Shown: positions 1-6,987, counted from the stretch's first letter. The stretch is DNA of 8,268 nt from Candidatus Latescibacterota bacterium (GCA_022827165.1 JAJDTN010000109.1:1-8268), one strand, 5' to 3'. Notes: generated from the letters alone by a model not told the origin. Program-made: numbers and translations.

Positions 1-774
1 GTTGGCCAGGGAAGCGTTCTCGAAAGGCATGTCCTCCGCCTCGGCCAGGGGCACGACGCGCACGCCGGAGGTCCGGTAGCCGATGCCGCTGTAGCCGACG
101 CCGTAGCGGTCCTCGGTGACGCCCTGGACGACGGAGGCGGAGCCGGGCTGCTCCTTGACCTCGTCGCGGTAGTCGCCCTTGAACAGGGCGACGCTCTTGA
201 AGAAGCCGTAGGTGCCGGAGGCCGAGTTGCGCCCGTAGAGGCTGATCCGGGCCGTGGCCCACTCGCCGCCCAGCCCGAGCTGCCCCCAGCGGGCGATCGG
301 TTCGCCGTGGCCGCCGCGCCGGGTCTTGGAGAACACGGCATCGACCTGGGGCAGGGTCAGGCCCTCGAGGGGGTTGTCCTTGTTGACGAAGACCGCCAGC
401 GCGTCCAGGGAGGTCCGCAGCGGCGTCGGGGGGTAGCCGAACCTCTCCTCGAACTTGTCCTTCTCCGTGGACTTCATCGCTCTGGACATGGGGCCGAACT
501 GCGCCGTGCCCTCGATCAGGGCCGGCGGCGCCGTGCTCGAGCCCTTGCCCTCGATCTGGATGCGGACGTTGGGATAGTGTCTGCGAAAGCCCTCCAGCCA
601 CAGGGCCATCAGGTTGTTCATCGTGTCCGAGCCGATGCTGCTGGCGCTTCCCGAGATGCCGCTCGCCCTCTGATACGGCTGGATCCGGCTGTCCACCTCC
701 ACGGTCTGGGCCTCGAGGGAAACGGCCGTGCCGAGCAGGCACAGGGCCAGGATCTTCGGCGACGGGGGGCTCAT
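1..774 (-). CDS. pstS: PstS-like periplasmic phosphate-binding protein, 3' end cut off by the window
   Basis: Substrate-binding protein of the high-affinity phosphate ABC transporter (PstSCAB); it captures inorganic phosphate in the periplasm. The minus-strand frame is open from ATG (774-772) to the window edge, giving 258 residues; the C-terminal part is outside. An AGGAGG Shine-Dalgarno (complement of 779-784) lies 4 bases before the ATG and fixes the start. Residues 1-23 form a signal peptide (Lys7, hydrophobic 8-19, cleavage likely after LEA). Seen in the mature part: GSASSIGSDTM at 42-52, KGSSTAPPALIEG at 77-89, a central segment LDALAVFVNKDNP at 123-135, and GRNSASGTYGFF at 181-192, which matches the phosphate-ligand loop R-x-S-x-SGT of PstS. 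These place it in the PBP-like family of PstS proteins. pstCAB would be expected further left on the minus strand but are not visible. It is divergent from the porin at 1005 and preceded by PHO-box-like repeats, so phosphate-starvation induction is likely. Confidence 0.93.
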   Translation of the reverse strand, partial: MSPPSPKILALCLLGTAVSLEAQTVEVDSRIQPYQRASGISGSASSIGSDTMNNLMALWLEGFRRHYPNVRIQIEGKGSSTAPPALIEGTAQFGPMSRAMKSTEKDKFEERFGYPPTPLRTSLDALAVFVNKDNPLEGLTLPQVDAVFSKTRRGGHGEPIARWGQLGLGGEWATARISLYGRNSASGTYGFFKSVALFKGDYRDEVKEQPGSASVVQGVTEDRYGVGYSGIGYRTSGVRVVPLAEAEDMPFENASLAN

Positions 775-808
775 GATTCCTCCTGTTGTGGTTGATCTGC
801 GCTGCCGC

Positions 809-869
809 TGTAAACGAAGCTACAACCTCGCGTCACATGGGAGTCACCTTCGTGTTACGATTCGGTGTC
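809..869. promoter_or_regulatory. PHO-box-like array 1 (11-base period), pstS side
   Basis: Hexamers at an exact 11-base step on the plus strand: TGTAAA (809), CTACAA (820), CGTCAC (831), AGTCAC (842), TGTTAC (853), GGTGTC (864). The central three are clear; the flanking ones are weak. Read on the minus strand, towards pstS, the core is GTAAC-N6-GTGAC-N6-GTGAC. PHO boxes bound by PhoB/PhoP-type response regulators are tandem direct repeats with this same 11-base period in Enterobacteria, Bacillus and Streptomyces, and the core lies about 60 bases from the pstS start. The assignment rests on spacing and neighbours; no good -10 was identified. Confidence 0.6.
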
Positions 870-919
870 CGGCGTGGCATCGGCTCACATTCGCGGCCGG
901 CCCGGCACACTTCCGCCCC

Positions 920-952
920 TTCGTGACCTTTCCGTAACGTGGCCTTCGTAAC
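920..952. promoter_or_regulatory. PHO-box-like array 2, porin side
   Basis: Three related octamers on the plus strand: TTCGTGAC (920-927), TCCGTAAC (931-938) and TTCGTAAC (945-952). The first two are 11 bases apart, the third 14 bases on. Read towards the porin they have the same core, CGT(G/A)AC, that array 1 has when read towards pstS, so the two arrays mirror each other. The last repeat ends 52 bases before the porin ATG. The match to PHO-box architecture is good for the first pair and imperfect for the third repeat. Confidence 0.5.
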
Positions 953-1004
953 TTGGCCCGCCCCGCTTTTCCCACGGCCACTCGACGGAGGATCAGAGAC
1001 TCAC

Positions 1005-1952
1005 ATGTCACACTACGGCTGCGTCCTGCTCGTCGGCGCCCTCCTGACCGCGGGCGCAGAGGCCCAGCAGCGGGGCACCATGAGCGGCACCGTCTTCGCG
1101 GACTACTACTTCGTGGTCTCCGCGGACGACCGCACGGGACTGGAGAGGCGCAACGCCTTCCAGTTCCGGCGCATCTACCTGACCTACGACCGCGACCTGT
1201 CGGACCGCTTCACCGCGCGGGTCCGCCTGGAGGCCCGGGACGCCGGCTTCGGCGAGCGGAGCCGGATGACGCCCTTCGTCAAGCACGCCTACCTGCGCTG
1301 GCGCCGGGCGGTGGCCGGAGCCGACCTCTACGCGGGCGAGTCGTCCACGCCGACCTGGGGGGCCTCCGAGAAGCTCTGGGGCTACCGGTCGGTGGAGAAG
1401 ACCATCCTCGACCTGAACGGCATCGGCTCCTCCGCCGACATCGGCCTGAGCCTGAAGGGGCGCGCCGCCGGGCTCGGCTACCACCTGATGGTCGCCAACG
1501 GCCCGGGACAACGGCCGGAGAACGACAACGGCAAGAAGCTCTACGCCGCGGTCCGCTTCGAGTCCGGCGGGGGCGGCCTCTTCGAGCTCTACGGCGATGT
1601 GGACATGCGCCCCGGGGGCCGGGACCACCTCGTGGCCAAGGCCCTCATCGGCCTCGCCCGCGAGCGCCTGCGCGTCGGGGTCGAGCCCTTCGTCGGCGTC
1701 CGTCGCCTGGCCGAGGATGAGAGGCTCACGGGCGTCTCCGTCTTCGGGTCGGCGGCGGTGCCCCCCGCCGGGTGGGTCTTCGCCCGCCTCGACGCGTTGG
1801 AGGATGGGGGCCGCAGCGACCGCCTCGTCATCGCCGGGTTCGACTGGGAGGCGGCCGCGGGCGTCCACCTGCAGCCGAACGTGCACGTGCAGCTCCCCGA
1901 CGGATCGGACCCGATCCTGCAGGTCCGGGCCACCGGCTTCCTCCGCTTCTGA
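1005..1952 (+). CDS. Small outer-membrane porin, probably phosphate-related (OprO/OprP-like style)
   Basis: Predicted outer-membrane beta-barrel of 315 residues. The ATG at 1005 is preferred to an in-frame GTG at 939 because it opens directly with a signal peptide (residues 1-20, cleavage at AEA|QQ) and has a GGAGGA at 987-992, although the 12-base spacing is long; the GTG would lie inside the upstream repeat array. The mature part consists of alternating amphipathic strands; NAFQFRRIYLTYDRD at 50-64 resembles the first strands of porins of the phosphate-selective porin O/P type, and the chain ends in Phe (FLRF), the usual barrel-assembly signal. At 315 residues it is shorter than OprP (about 400), so a smaller barrel or another porin family is possible. 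The divergent pstS and shared PHO-box-like region suggest it lets phosphate or phosphorylated anions through the outer membrane; this substrate is inferred. The GC-rich frames that overlap it on both strands are not genes. Confidence 0.8.
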   Translation: MSHYGCVLLVGALLTAGAEAQQRGTMSGTVFADYYFVVSADDRTGLERRNAFQFRRIYLTYDRDLSDRFTARVRLEARDAGFGERSRMTPFVKHAYLRWRRAVAGADLYAGESSTPTWGASEKLWGYRSVEKTILDLNGIGSSADIGLSLKGRAAGLGYHLMVANGPGQRPENDNGKKLYAAVRFESGGGGLFELYGDVDMRPGGRDHLVAKALIGLARERLRVGVEPFVGVRRLAEDERLTGVSVFGSAAVPPAGWVFARLDALEDGGRSDRLVIAGFDWEAAAGVHLQPNVHVQLPDGSDPILQVRATGFLRF

Positions 1953-2000
1953 GCCGGCAGGTCAGGCCCCGGCGGCGGCGGCCCACCGGGTGCGCACAAT

Positions 2001-2044
2001 CGTCGCTGCGCCGTAACCGGTCCTCAACACCCCTGCCGTAGAAT
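2001..2044 (+). promoter_or_regulatory. Candidate promoter with weak PHO-box-like repeats upstream of the TonB receptor
   Basis: Hexamers CGTCGC (2001), CGTAAC (2012) and CTCAAC (2023) are 11 bases apart; only the middle one fits the CGT(A/G)AC core fully. A -10-like TAGAAT at 2039-2044 begins 10 bases after the last repeat, close to the geometry of Pho promoters in which the box replaces the -35. There is no good conventional -35. The rest of the 1953-2115 gap shows no clear terminator for the porin, so the porin and receptor may also be co-transcribed. Low-confidence reading. Confidence 0.28.
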
Positions 2045-2115
2045 CGTGCGTCCGATCCGCGGACCCGGTCCGAGGGCACGGGTCCGCCCCTACCCACCCG
2101 CACGAGGAGACGGCA

Positions 2116-4977
2116 TTGACTCGGGCCTCCTGGCCGGCAGGGCTTGCGGCCGCCACGGTTCTCGCACTCTACACCGCCGCCACGGCCCAGGAGAGCGGTC
2201 GCATCGCCGGCACCATCGTCGACGGCGAGACCGGCGACCCCCTCATCGGCGCCTTCGTCATCCTCAAGAAACCCGACGGCACGCGCACCAACATGGGCGC
2301 CGCCACCGACCTGGAGGGCGACTACCGGATCGCCGGCGTCCCCGCCGGCACCTATACCCTCGAGAGCTCGATGATCGGCTACAACCGGACGACGATCACC
2401 GAGGTCGTCGTCGAGGCCGACGGTGTCGTCGACCTCGACTTCACCCTGAGGTCGGAGGCGATCGAGGTGGAGGCGGTGGTCGTCGAGGCCCGGGCTCTGC
2501 GCAACACCGAGGCGGCGCTGCTCAAGGAGCGCCAGAGGGCCCCGGCCGTGAGCGACGCCATCAGCGCCGAGGACATCTCCCGGGCCGGCTCCGGCGATGC
2601 GGCCGAGGCCATGACCCGGGTCACCGGCGCCACCGTGCAGGACGGCCGGTACGTCACCATCCGCGGCCTCGGCGACCGCTACAGCACGGTGCAGCTGAAC
2701 GGCGCCGAGCTGCCGAGCGCCGACCCCAACCGCCGCGCCGTGGCCATGGACATGTTCCCCTCGAGCATGCTCGAGAGCATCGTCACCGTGAAGAGCTTTA
2801 CCCCGGACAAGCCGGGCAACTTCACCGGCGGCGCCGTCGACATCGGCACGCGCAGCATGCCCGACGACTTCCACTTCTCCTTCTCCACCTCGACCTCCTG
2901 GAACACCAACACGACCTTCGAGGAGGTCCTCACCTACGAAGGCGGCGGCACCGACTGGCTCGGCATCGACGACGGCAGCCGCGCCATCCCCGCCGAGGCC
3001 TCCGGCGACATCCCCGACTATGCCGCCACCTTCGGGGACCGTTCCCGGGCCGAGTCCCTCGACCGGATCTCCAAGGCCTTCACCAACGTCATGGGCCCCA
3101 CCCGCGGGACGGCCCCCCTCAACTACAGCACCACCCTGGCCTTCGGGGATCAGTACCGTCTCAACGGCCGGCCCTTCGGCTTCATCGCCAGCCTGACCTC
3201 GAGCCGCAAGCACGCCCACTACGACGGCGGCACCCGCGCCCGCTGGCAGCTCACGGGCCGCCTCGACCAGTCCGAGTCCCTCGTGGACCAGTTGAACCTG
3301 GTCGACGCCAGGAGCTCCGAGGAGGCCCTGTGGGGCGGCATGGCGAGCGCCGCCTGGCGCCCCCACGCCGCCCACGAGCTGAGCTCCACCTTCATCTACA
3401 ACCGCAGCGGCGAGGACGTGGCGCGGTACCTGGTGGGCAAGTTCGACGAGACCCTCGACGAGGACGACTTCTACGAGACCCGGGTGCTCCACTTCACCGA
3501 GCGCGAGATCCGCTCCCTCCAGGTCTCGGGCAAGCACCATCTCGAGCCCCTGCGGGGGATCCGTCTGGAGTGGTCGGGCGCGACCTCCTCCTCCACCCAG
3601 GAGGAGCCCGACCTGCGCTACTTCAGCGACAACTACACCATCCGCGACGGCGACACCCTCTACTCGATCAAGCCCTCGAGCTATCCCGACCCGACGCGCT
3701 ACTTCCGCGACCTCGAGGAGACCAGCCGCGAGGCCAGCCTGAAGCTTCGCCTGCCCTTCAAGCAGTGGGACGGACTGTCGGGCGAGATCAAGGCGGGGGT
3801 CTTCGCCCAGGAGAAGAGCCGCGGCTTCAACGAGACCCGGTTCCGCTACCAGCGGCCCAGCTCGCACCGCTTCGGCGGCGACGTGAACGGGTTCTTCACC
3901 GACGCCAACGTCGGCATCATCGACACCACCGGCGCCCTGCCGCGCTTCGGCAACTACATCGTCGACGCCACCCTGCCGTCGAACACCTACGACGGCGGCC
4001 AGCGGATCGCCGCCGGCTACGGCATGGTCGAGCTGCCGCTGAACCGCCGGTTGCGGCTCATCACCGGGGCGCGCTTCGAGGCCACCCGCATCGACGTGGC
4101 CAGCGCCAACCCGGAGCTGCCCGCCGGCGAGCTGGAGACCAACGACCTGCTGCCCTCGGTCAATCTGGTCTACCAGGTGGGCGAGGCGAATGTGCGCCTC
4201 GCCTACGGCCGCACCCTGGCGCGGCCGACCTTCCGCGAGCTGGCCCCGTTCTCCTCCTTCGCCTTCGTGGGGGACTTCATCCTCACCGGCAACGAGGAGC
4301 TGAAGCGCACCCTCATCGACAACTACGACCTGCGCTGGGAGTGGTTCCCCAACCCCGGCGAGATCTACGCCCTCAGCGGCTTCTACAAGCTCTTCCGGAA
4401 CCCCATCGAGCGGGCCATCCTGACCACCAACGGCGAGATCCAGTACCAGAACGTGGACGAGGCCGCCGTGGCCGGCGTCGAGTTCGAGGCGCGCGAGAAC
4501 CTGGCTCTTCTCGGGGACAGGTGGCGCGACTTCTTCGCCGGCGGCAACCTGTCCCTGATCCACTCGAAGGTCGACATCCCCGAGAGCGAGATGGCCATCA
4601 TCCGGGGCTTCGACCCCGGCGCCGAGACCAGCCGCTCCCTCCAGGGCCAGTCGCCCTTCGTGGTCAACCTCGACGTCATCTACGACAATCTCGAGACCGG
4701 CACGGCGGCGGGCCTGTACTACAACATCTTCGGGCGGCGTCTCTCGGAGGTCAGCCTCGGAGGCACGCCCAACGTCTTCGAGGAGCCCCGGTCCAGCCTG
4801 GACCTCACCCTGTCGAAGCGCATCAACGGGTTGTATACCGTCAAGCTGGCGGCCAGGAACCTGCTCGACTCGGATCACCACTTCGCCTACCCCTTCAAGG
4901 GACGGCAGTACATCGCCCACAAGTACCGCAAGGGCCGCTCCTTCTCGGTCAGCGTGTCGTACAAGCTCGGCGACTGA
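2116..4977 (+). CDS. TonB-dependent outer-membrane receptor with N-terminal carboxypeptidase-regulatory-like domain
   Basis: Ligand-gated outer-membrane transporter energised by TonB-ExbBD, 953 residues. The start is TTG at 2116, supported by GAGGAG at 2104-2109 with 6-base spacing and by an immediate signal peptide (residues 1-24, ATA|QES). Next come a carboxypeptidase-D regulatory-like beta-sandwich (about 29-112: GTIVDGETGDPLIGAFV, then DLEGDYRIAGVPAGTYTL), a TonB-box-like VEAVVVEA (118-125), and the plug (about 128-250) with SDAISAEDISRAGSGDAAEA, the VTIRGLGDRYSTVQLNGAE turn and TPDKPGNFTGGAVDIGT. The remaining roughly 700 residues are the 22-strand barrel, with the conserved RTLARPTFRELAP near 699-711. 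All domains are complete and no frame break is seen. It ends in KLGD rather than an aromatic residue. The substrate cannot be read from sequence; the neighbouring pstS and porin suggest a phosphorus compound. There is no SusD partner; the next gene encodes a secreted beta-helix-like protein instead. Large open frames antisense to it are by-products of high GC. Confidence 0.93.
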   Translation: MTRASWPAGLAAATVLALYTAATAQESGRIAGTIVDGETGDPLIGAFVILKKPDGTRTNMGAATDLEGDYRIAGVPAGTYTLESSMIGYNRTTITEVVVEADGVVDLDFTLRSEAIEVEAVVVEARALRNTEAALLKERQRAPAVSDAISAEDISRAGSGDAAEAMTRVTGATVQDGRYVTIRGLGDRYSTVQLNGAELPSADPNRRAVAMDMFPSSMLESIVTVKSFTPDKPGNFTGGAVDIGTRSMPDDFHFSFSTSTSWNTNTTFEEVLTYEGGGTDWLGIDDGSRAIPAEASGDIPDYAATFGDRSRAESLDRISKAFTNVMGPTRGTAPLNYSTTLAFGDQYRLNGRPFGFIASLTSSRKHAHYDGGTRARWQLTGRLDQSESLVDQLNLVDARSSEEALWGGMASAAWRPHAAHELSSTFIYNRSGEDVARYLVGKFDETLDEDDFYETRVLHFTEREIRSLQVSGKHHLEPLRGIRLEWSGATSSSTQEEPDLRYFSDNYTIRDGDTLYSIKPSSYPDPTRYFRDLEETSREASLKLRLPFKQWDGLSGEIKAGVFAQEKSRGFNETRFRYQRPSSHRFGGDVNGFFTDANVGIIDTTGALPRFGNYIVDATLPSNTYDGGQRIAAGYGMVELPLNRRLRLITGARFEATRIDVASANPELPAGELETNDLLPSVNLVYQVGEANVRLAYGRTLARPTFRELAPFSSFAFVGDFILTGNEELKRTLIDNYDLRWEWFPNPGEIYALSGFYKLFRNPIERAILTTNGEIQYQNVDEAAVAGVEFEARENLALLGDRWRDFFAGGNLSLIHSKVDIPESEMAIIRGFDPGAETSRSLQGQSPFVVNLDVIYDNLETGTAAGLYYNIFGRRLSEVSLGGTPNVFEEPRSSLDLTLSKRINGLYTVKLAARNLLDSDHHFAYPFKGRQYIAHKYRKGRSFSVSVSYKLGD

Positions 4978-5002
4978 TCCCGCCGACGCCGCACCGACTT
5001 CG

Positions 5003-5031
5003 GGGACCGTCCGCCAGGCGCGGGCGGTCCC
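5003..5031 (+). terminator. Rho-independent-like terminator after the TonB receptor
   Basis: A 12-base-pair stem (5003-5014 with 5020-5031) with one T-G wobble and a 5-base loop CAGGC lies 25 bases after the receptor stop. It is followed by TTCGTGTTGTG, which is only moderately T-rich, so termination may be partial. The hairpin has the same design as the one at 6895-6925. Confidence 0.7.
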
Positions 5032-5033
5032 TT

Positions 5034-5076
5034 CGTGTTGTGACGAATCGCCTCGGCTTCGTGACGCGGAGTTCAC
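5034..5076 (+). promoter_or_regulatory. Weak PHO-box-like repeats upstream of the beta-helix gene
   Basis: GTGAC at 5040-5044, TTCGTGAC at 5058-5065 (identical to 920-927) and GTTCAC at 5071-5076 occur in the leader of the next gene. The second and third are in 11-base register (5061 and 5072); the first is 21 bases upstream, one base off two periods. The match is suggestive because of the identical octamer, but the spacing is not perfect and no -10 is obvious. Confidence 0.3.
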
Positions 5077-5077
5077 G

Positions 5078-5093
5078 GGACCGCCATCGGTCC
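5078..5093 (+). other. Short hairpin in the 5' leader of the beta-helix gene
   Basis: GGACCG (5078-5083) and CGGTCC (5088-5093) form a perfect 6-base-pair stem with loop CCAT. The CGGTCC arm also occurs in the terminator hairpin just upstream (5025-5030). It lies 70 bases before the ATG. It could be a leader structure or a chance palindrome in GC-rich DNA. Confidence 0.25.
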
Positions 5094-5163
5094 GCCAAAG
5101 GGGTTCCCCACTTTCTCGGCGCTTGAAGCAAACCCGCCCATTCCAGCGCAACGAGGAGGAAAG

Positions 5164-6881
5164 ATGAGACGCAGAGGAACCAGGCTCCTGCGGGCCGCGG
5201 CCCTGGCCGGGATCGTGTGGACGGCCCTCGCCGTCCCGGCGGCGGCGCAGACCGTCGTGCAGGTGACCGAGGCGATCGGCCAGGACGCCGTGTGGACGCC
5301 GGACAACACCTACGTGCTCAACGGCTTCGTCTTCGTCGAGGACGGCGTGTCGCTGACCATCGAGCCCGGCACCGTCGTCCGCGGCAAGCCGGGCCAGGGA
5401 GAGAACGCCAGCGCCCTGATCGTGGCCCAGGGCGGCAGGATCTTCGCCGAGGGAACCCGCGAGAACCCCATCATCTTCACCGCCGAGGCCGACGATGTCT
5501 CCGATCCCTTCGACCTGCCCCTCGACACCCGCGGCCTGTGGGGCGGCGTCATCCTCCTCGGCAAGGCGGTGATCAACACCTCCACCGGCGTCGGCGCCAT
5601 CGAGGGCATACCCACCACGGAGCCGCGCGGCGCCTACGGCGGCAGCGACGACAGCGACGACTCCGGCGTCTTCCGCTACGTCTCGATCCGCTACGGCGGC
5701 ACCGACATCGGCGCCGGCAACGAGATCAACGGCCTGACCATGGGCGCCGTCGGCAGCGGCACCGTCGTCGAGTACGTGGAGGTCTACAACAACCAGGACG
5801 ACGGCTTCGAGTGGTTCGGCGGGACCGTCAACAGCCGCTACCTGGTGAGCGCCTCAACGGCGACGACTCCTTCGACATCGACGAAGGCTGGCGCGGCGAC
5901 AACCAGTTCTGGTTCGCCGTGCAGGCCGAGGAGATCGGCGACCGCGCCGGCGAGCACGACGGCGGCACCGATCCCGAGGACGGCCAGCCCTACGCCACCC
6001 CGCAGATCTGGAACGCCACCTTCATCGGCTCGGGCGTGGGCGCCTCCAACCCCGACAACCCCGAGGCCCTGAAGCTGCGCGACAACTGGGGCGGCAGCTA
6101 CTTCAACAGCATCTTCACCGACTTCGTCGGCGCCGGCGTCGACGTGGAGGACCTGCCCGACGGCGAGGACAGCCGCAACCGGCTGGAGGAGGGCACCCTC
6201 AAGCTGCGGAACAACATCTGGTGGGGCTTCGGCGCCGGCGACGATCTGGCCGGCGTCGCCGACTGCTCCGGCGACGGCTGCGGCGACCCGAAGGACGACG
6301 GCTTCGTGCAGGCGGCGCTGCAGGACGGCGGCAACCGCATCGAGGACCCGCAGCTGCGAGGCATCAGCCGCACCACCGACGGCGGCCTCGACCCGCGCCC
6401 CGTCTCCGGAAGCCCCGCGACCTCGGGCGCCCTGGCCCCGCCGTCCGGCGGCTTCTACACGTCCACCAACTACCTGGGCGCCTTCTCCCCGAGGGAATCG
6501 GAGTTGTGGATCGCGGACTGGACCTTCATCAGCCAGCTCGGGATCGTGGTGCAAGGCGACTTCACCGGCCCAGACACCAGCATCCTGTTCGAGGAGAGCA
6601 GCCTGTCCTCCTCGGTGCCTGCGGCTTACGAGCTCGACAACAGCCCCAACCCCTTCAACCCGGGAACGACGATCCGCTACTCGCTGCCCGTGGGCGGCGA
6701 GGTGACCTTGACCCTCTACAACAGCGCCGGCCAGAGGTTGGCGACCCTGGTGCAGGGCTACCGCGAGGCCGGCCGCTACTCGGTGCAGCTCAGCGGCGAC
6801 GACCTGGCCAGCGGCGTCTACCACTACCGCCTGGTCAGCCCCAGCGGCATCCTCAGCCGCAGGACCACGCTGCTGAAGTAG
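5164..6881 (+). CDS. Secreted beta-helix-like protein with type IX/FlgD-Ig-like C-terminal domain, interrupted by a one-base frameshift
   Basis: Exported protein of about 572 residues once the frame is corrected. ATG 5164 follows AGGAGG (5154-5159). Residues 1-28 form a signal peptide (PAAA|QT). Frame one encodes residues 1-230: NTYVLNGFVFVEDGVSLTIE, NPIIFTAEAD, GLWGGVILLGKAVIN and NNQDDGFEWFGGTVNSRYLVSA, which look like right-handed beta-helix rungs. Coding sense then moves to the other frame at about 5853 and resumes with NGDDSFDIDEGWRGDNQFWF, ending at TAG 6879-6881. The last 88 residues (485-572; NSPNPFNPG at 493-501) are a sorting/FlgD-Ig-like domain of the kind used by type IX secretion. 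Acid-rich loops and a close Cys pair (C368, C373) are present. The function is not known to me. Its position directly after a TonB receptor suggests a surface or extracellular accessory for ligand capture. If the shift is real, the product is truncated: it would end at 6072 in unrelated Thr/Pro/Ser-rich sequence and lose the sorting domain. Confidence 0.8.
5851..5858 (+). other. Frameshift site: one base apparently missing
   Basis: The bases read GCC TCA AC, where the flanking coding sense wants GCC TTC AAC (Ala-Phe-Asn), giving VSAFNGDDSFD. A single missing T restores one continuous protein. After 5853 the original frame turns into low-complexity Thr/Ser/Pro/Ala, typical of off-frame GC-rich DNA, while the frame starting with AAC at 5856 gives sensible sequence to the C-terminal domain. 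No homopolymer or slippery heptamer is present, so programmed shifting is unlikely; a read or assembly error or a real mutation is more likely. Confidence 0.85.
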
Positions 6882-6894
6882 GCCTCCTCCCCCC

Positions 6895-6925
6895 AAGGCC
6901 CTCCGGCACCGCGCCGGGGGGCCTT
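6895..6925 (+). terminator. Rho-independent-like terminator after the beta-helix gene
   Basis: A 13-base-pair stem (6895-6907 with 6913-6925) with one T-G wobble and loop ACCGC lies 13 bases after the TAG at 6881. The downstream arm ends in CCTT and is followed by GCCCGTTCTGT, a poor T-tract. It separates the uptake genes from the yciO-like unit. Confidence 0.75.
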
Positions 6926-6978
6926 GCCCGTTCTGTCCGGACGCGGGCCGGTTGGGGAGGACCCGCTCTCGGAGGACC

Positions 6979-6987
6979 TGCTATATT
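6979..6987 (+). promoter_or_regulatory. Extended -10 promoter candidate for the yciO-like gene
   Basis: TGCTATATT matches an extended -10 (TGnTATAAT, one mismatch) in otherwise GC-rich DNA, 56 bases before the GTG start and beyond the terminator. No convincing -35 is seen at 17 bases upstream, which is tolerated by extended -10 promoters. Confidence 0.45.

Noticed and set aside
254..937. Plus-strand open frames opposite pstS and across the divergent promoter
   Set aside because: The minus-strand frame gives an unmistakable PstS; these frames are shadows, and the last one covers the repeat arrays.
1008..1886. Minus-strand open frame opposite the porin
   Set aside because: Val/Ala/Gly/Glu-rich shadow without a recognisable motif or Shine-Dalgarno; the plus-strand frame has a signal peptide and a barrel C-terminus.
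1953..2000. Terminator between porin and TonB receptor
   Set aside because: The GGC-repeat stretch around 1966-1992 is GC-rich, but I could not form a clean stem longer than about 4-5 base pairs, and no T-tract follows.
2046..5126. Open frame of 1026 codons on the plus strand overlapping the TonB receptor
   Set aside because: Translation is Arg/Pro/His-rich, characteristic of an off-frame reading of GC-rich coding DNA. The receptor frame has clear domains over the same bases.
1828..5151. Open frame of 1107 codons on the minus strand, antisense to the TonB receptor
   Set aside because: Its translation is low-complexity Val/Gly/Ala/Glu/Asp, with no domains or ribosome site, and it is explained by the strong G/C bias at third codon positions of the receptor gene, which removes stops from this antisense frame.
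5851..5858. Programmed ribosomal frameshift in the beta-helix gene
   Set aside because: No slippery heptamer, homopolymer or stimulatory hairpin directly downstream is seen. A missing base explains the change of frame better.
5838..6896. Minus-strand open frame opposite the beta-helix gene
   Set aside because: Low-complexity Ala/Val/Gly translation and no start signals; it runs opposite recognisable beta-helix and sorting-domain sequence.
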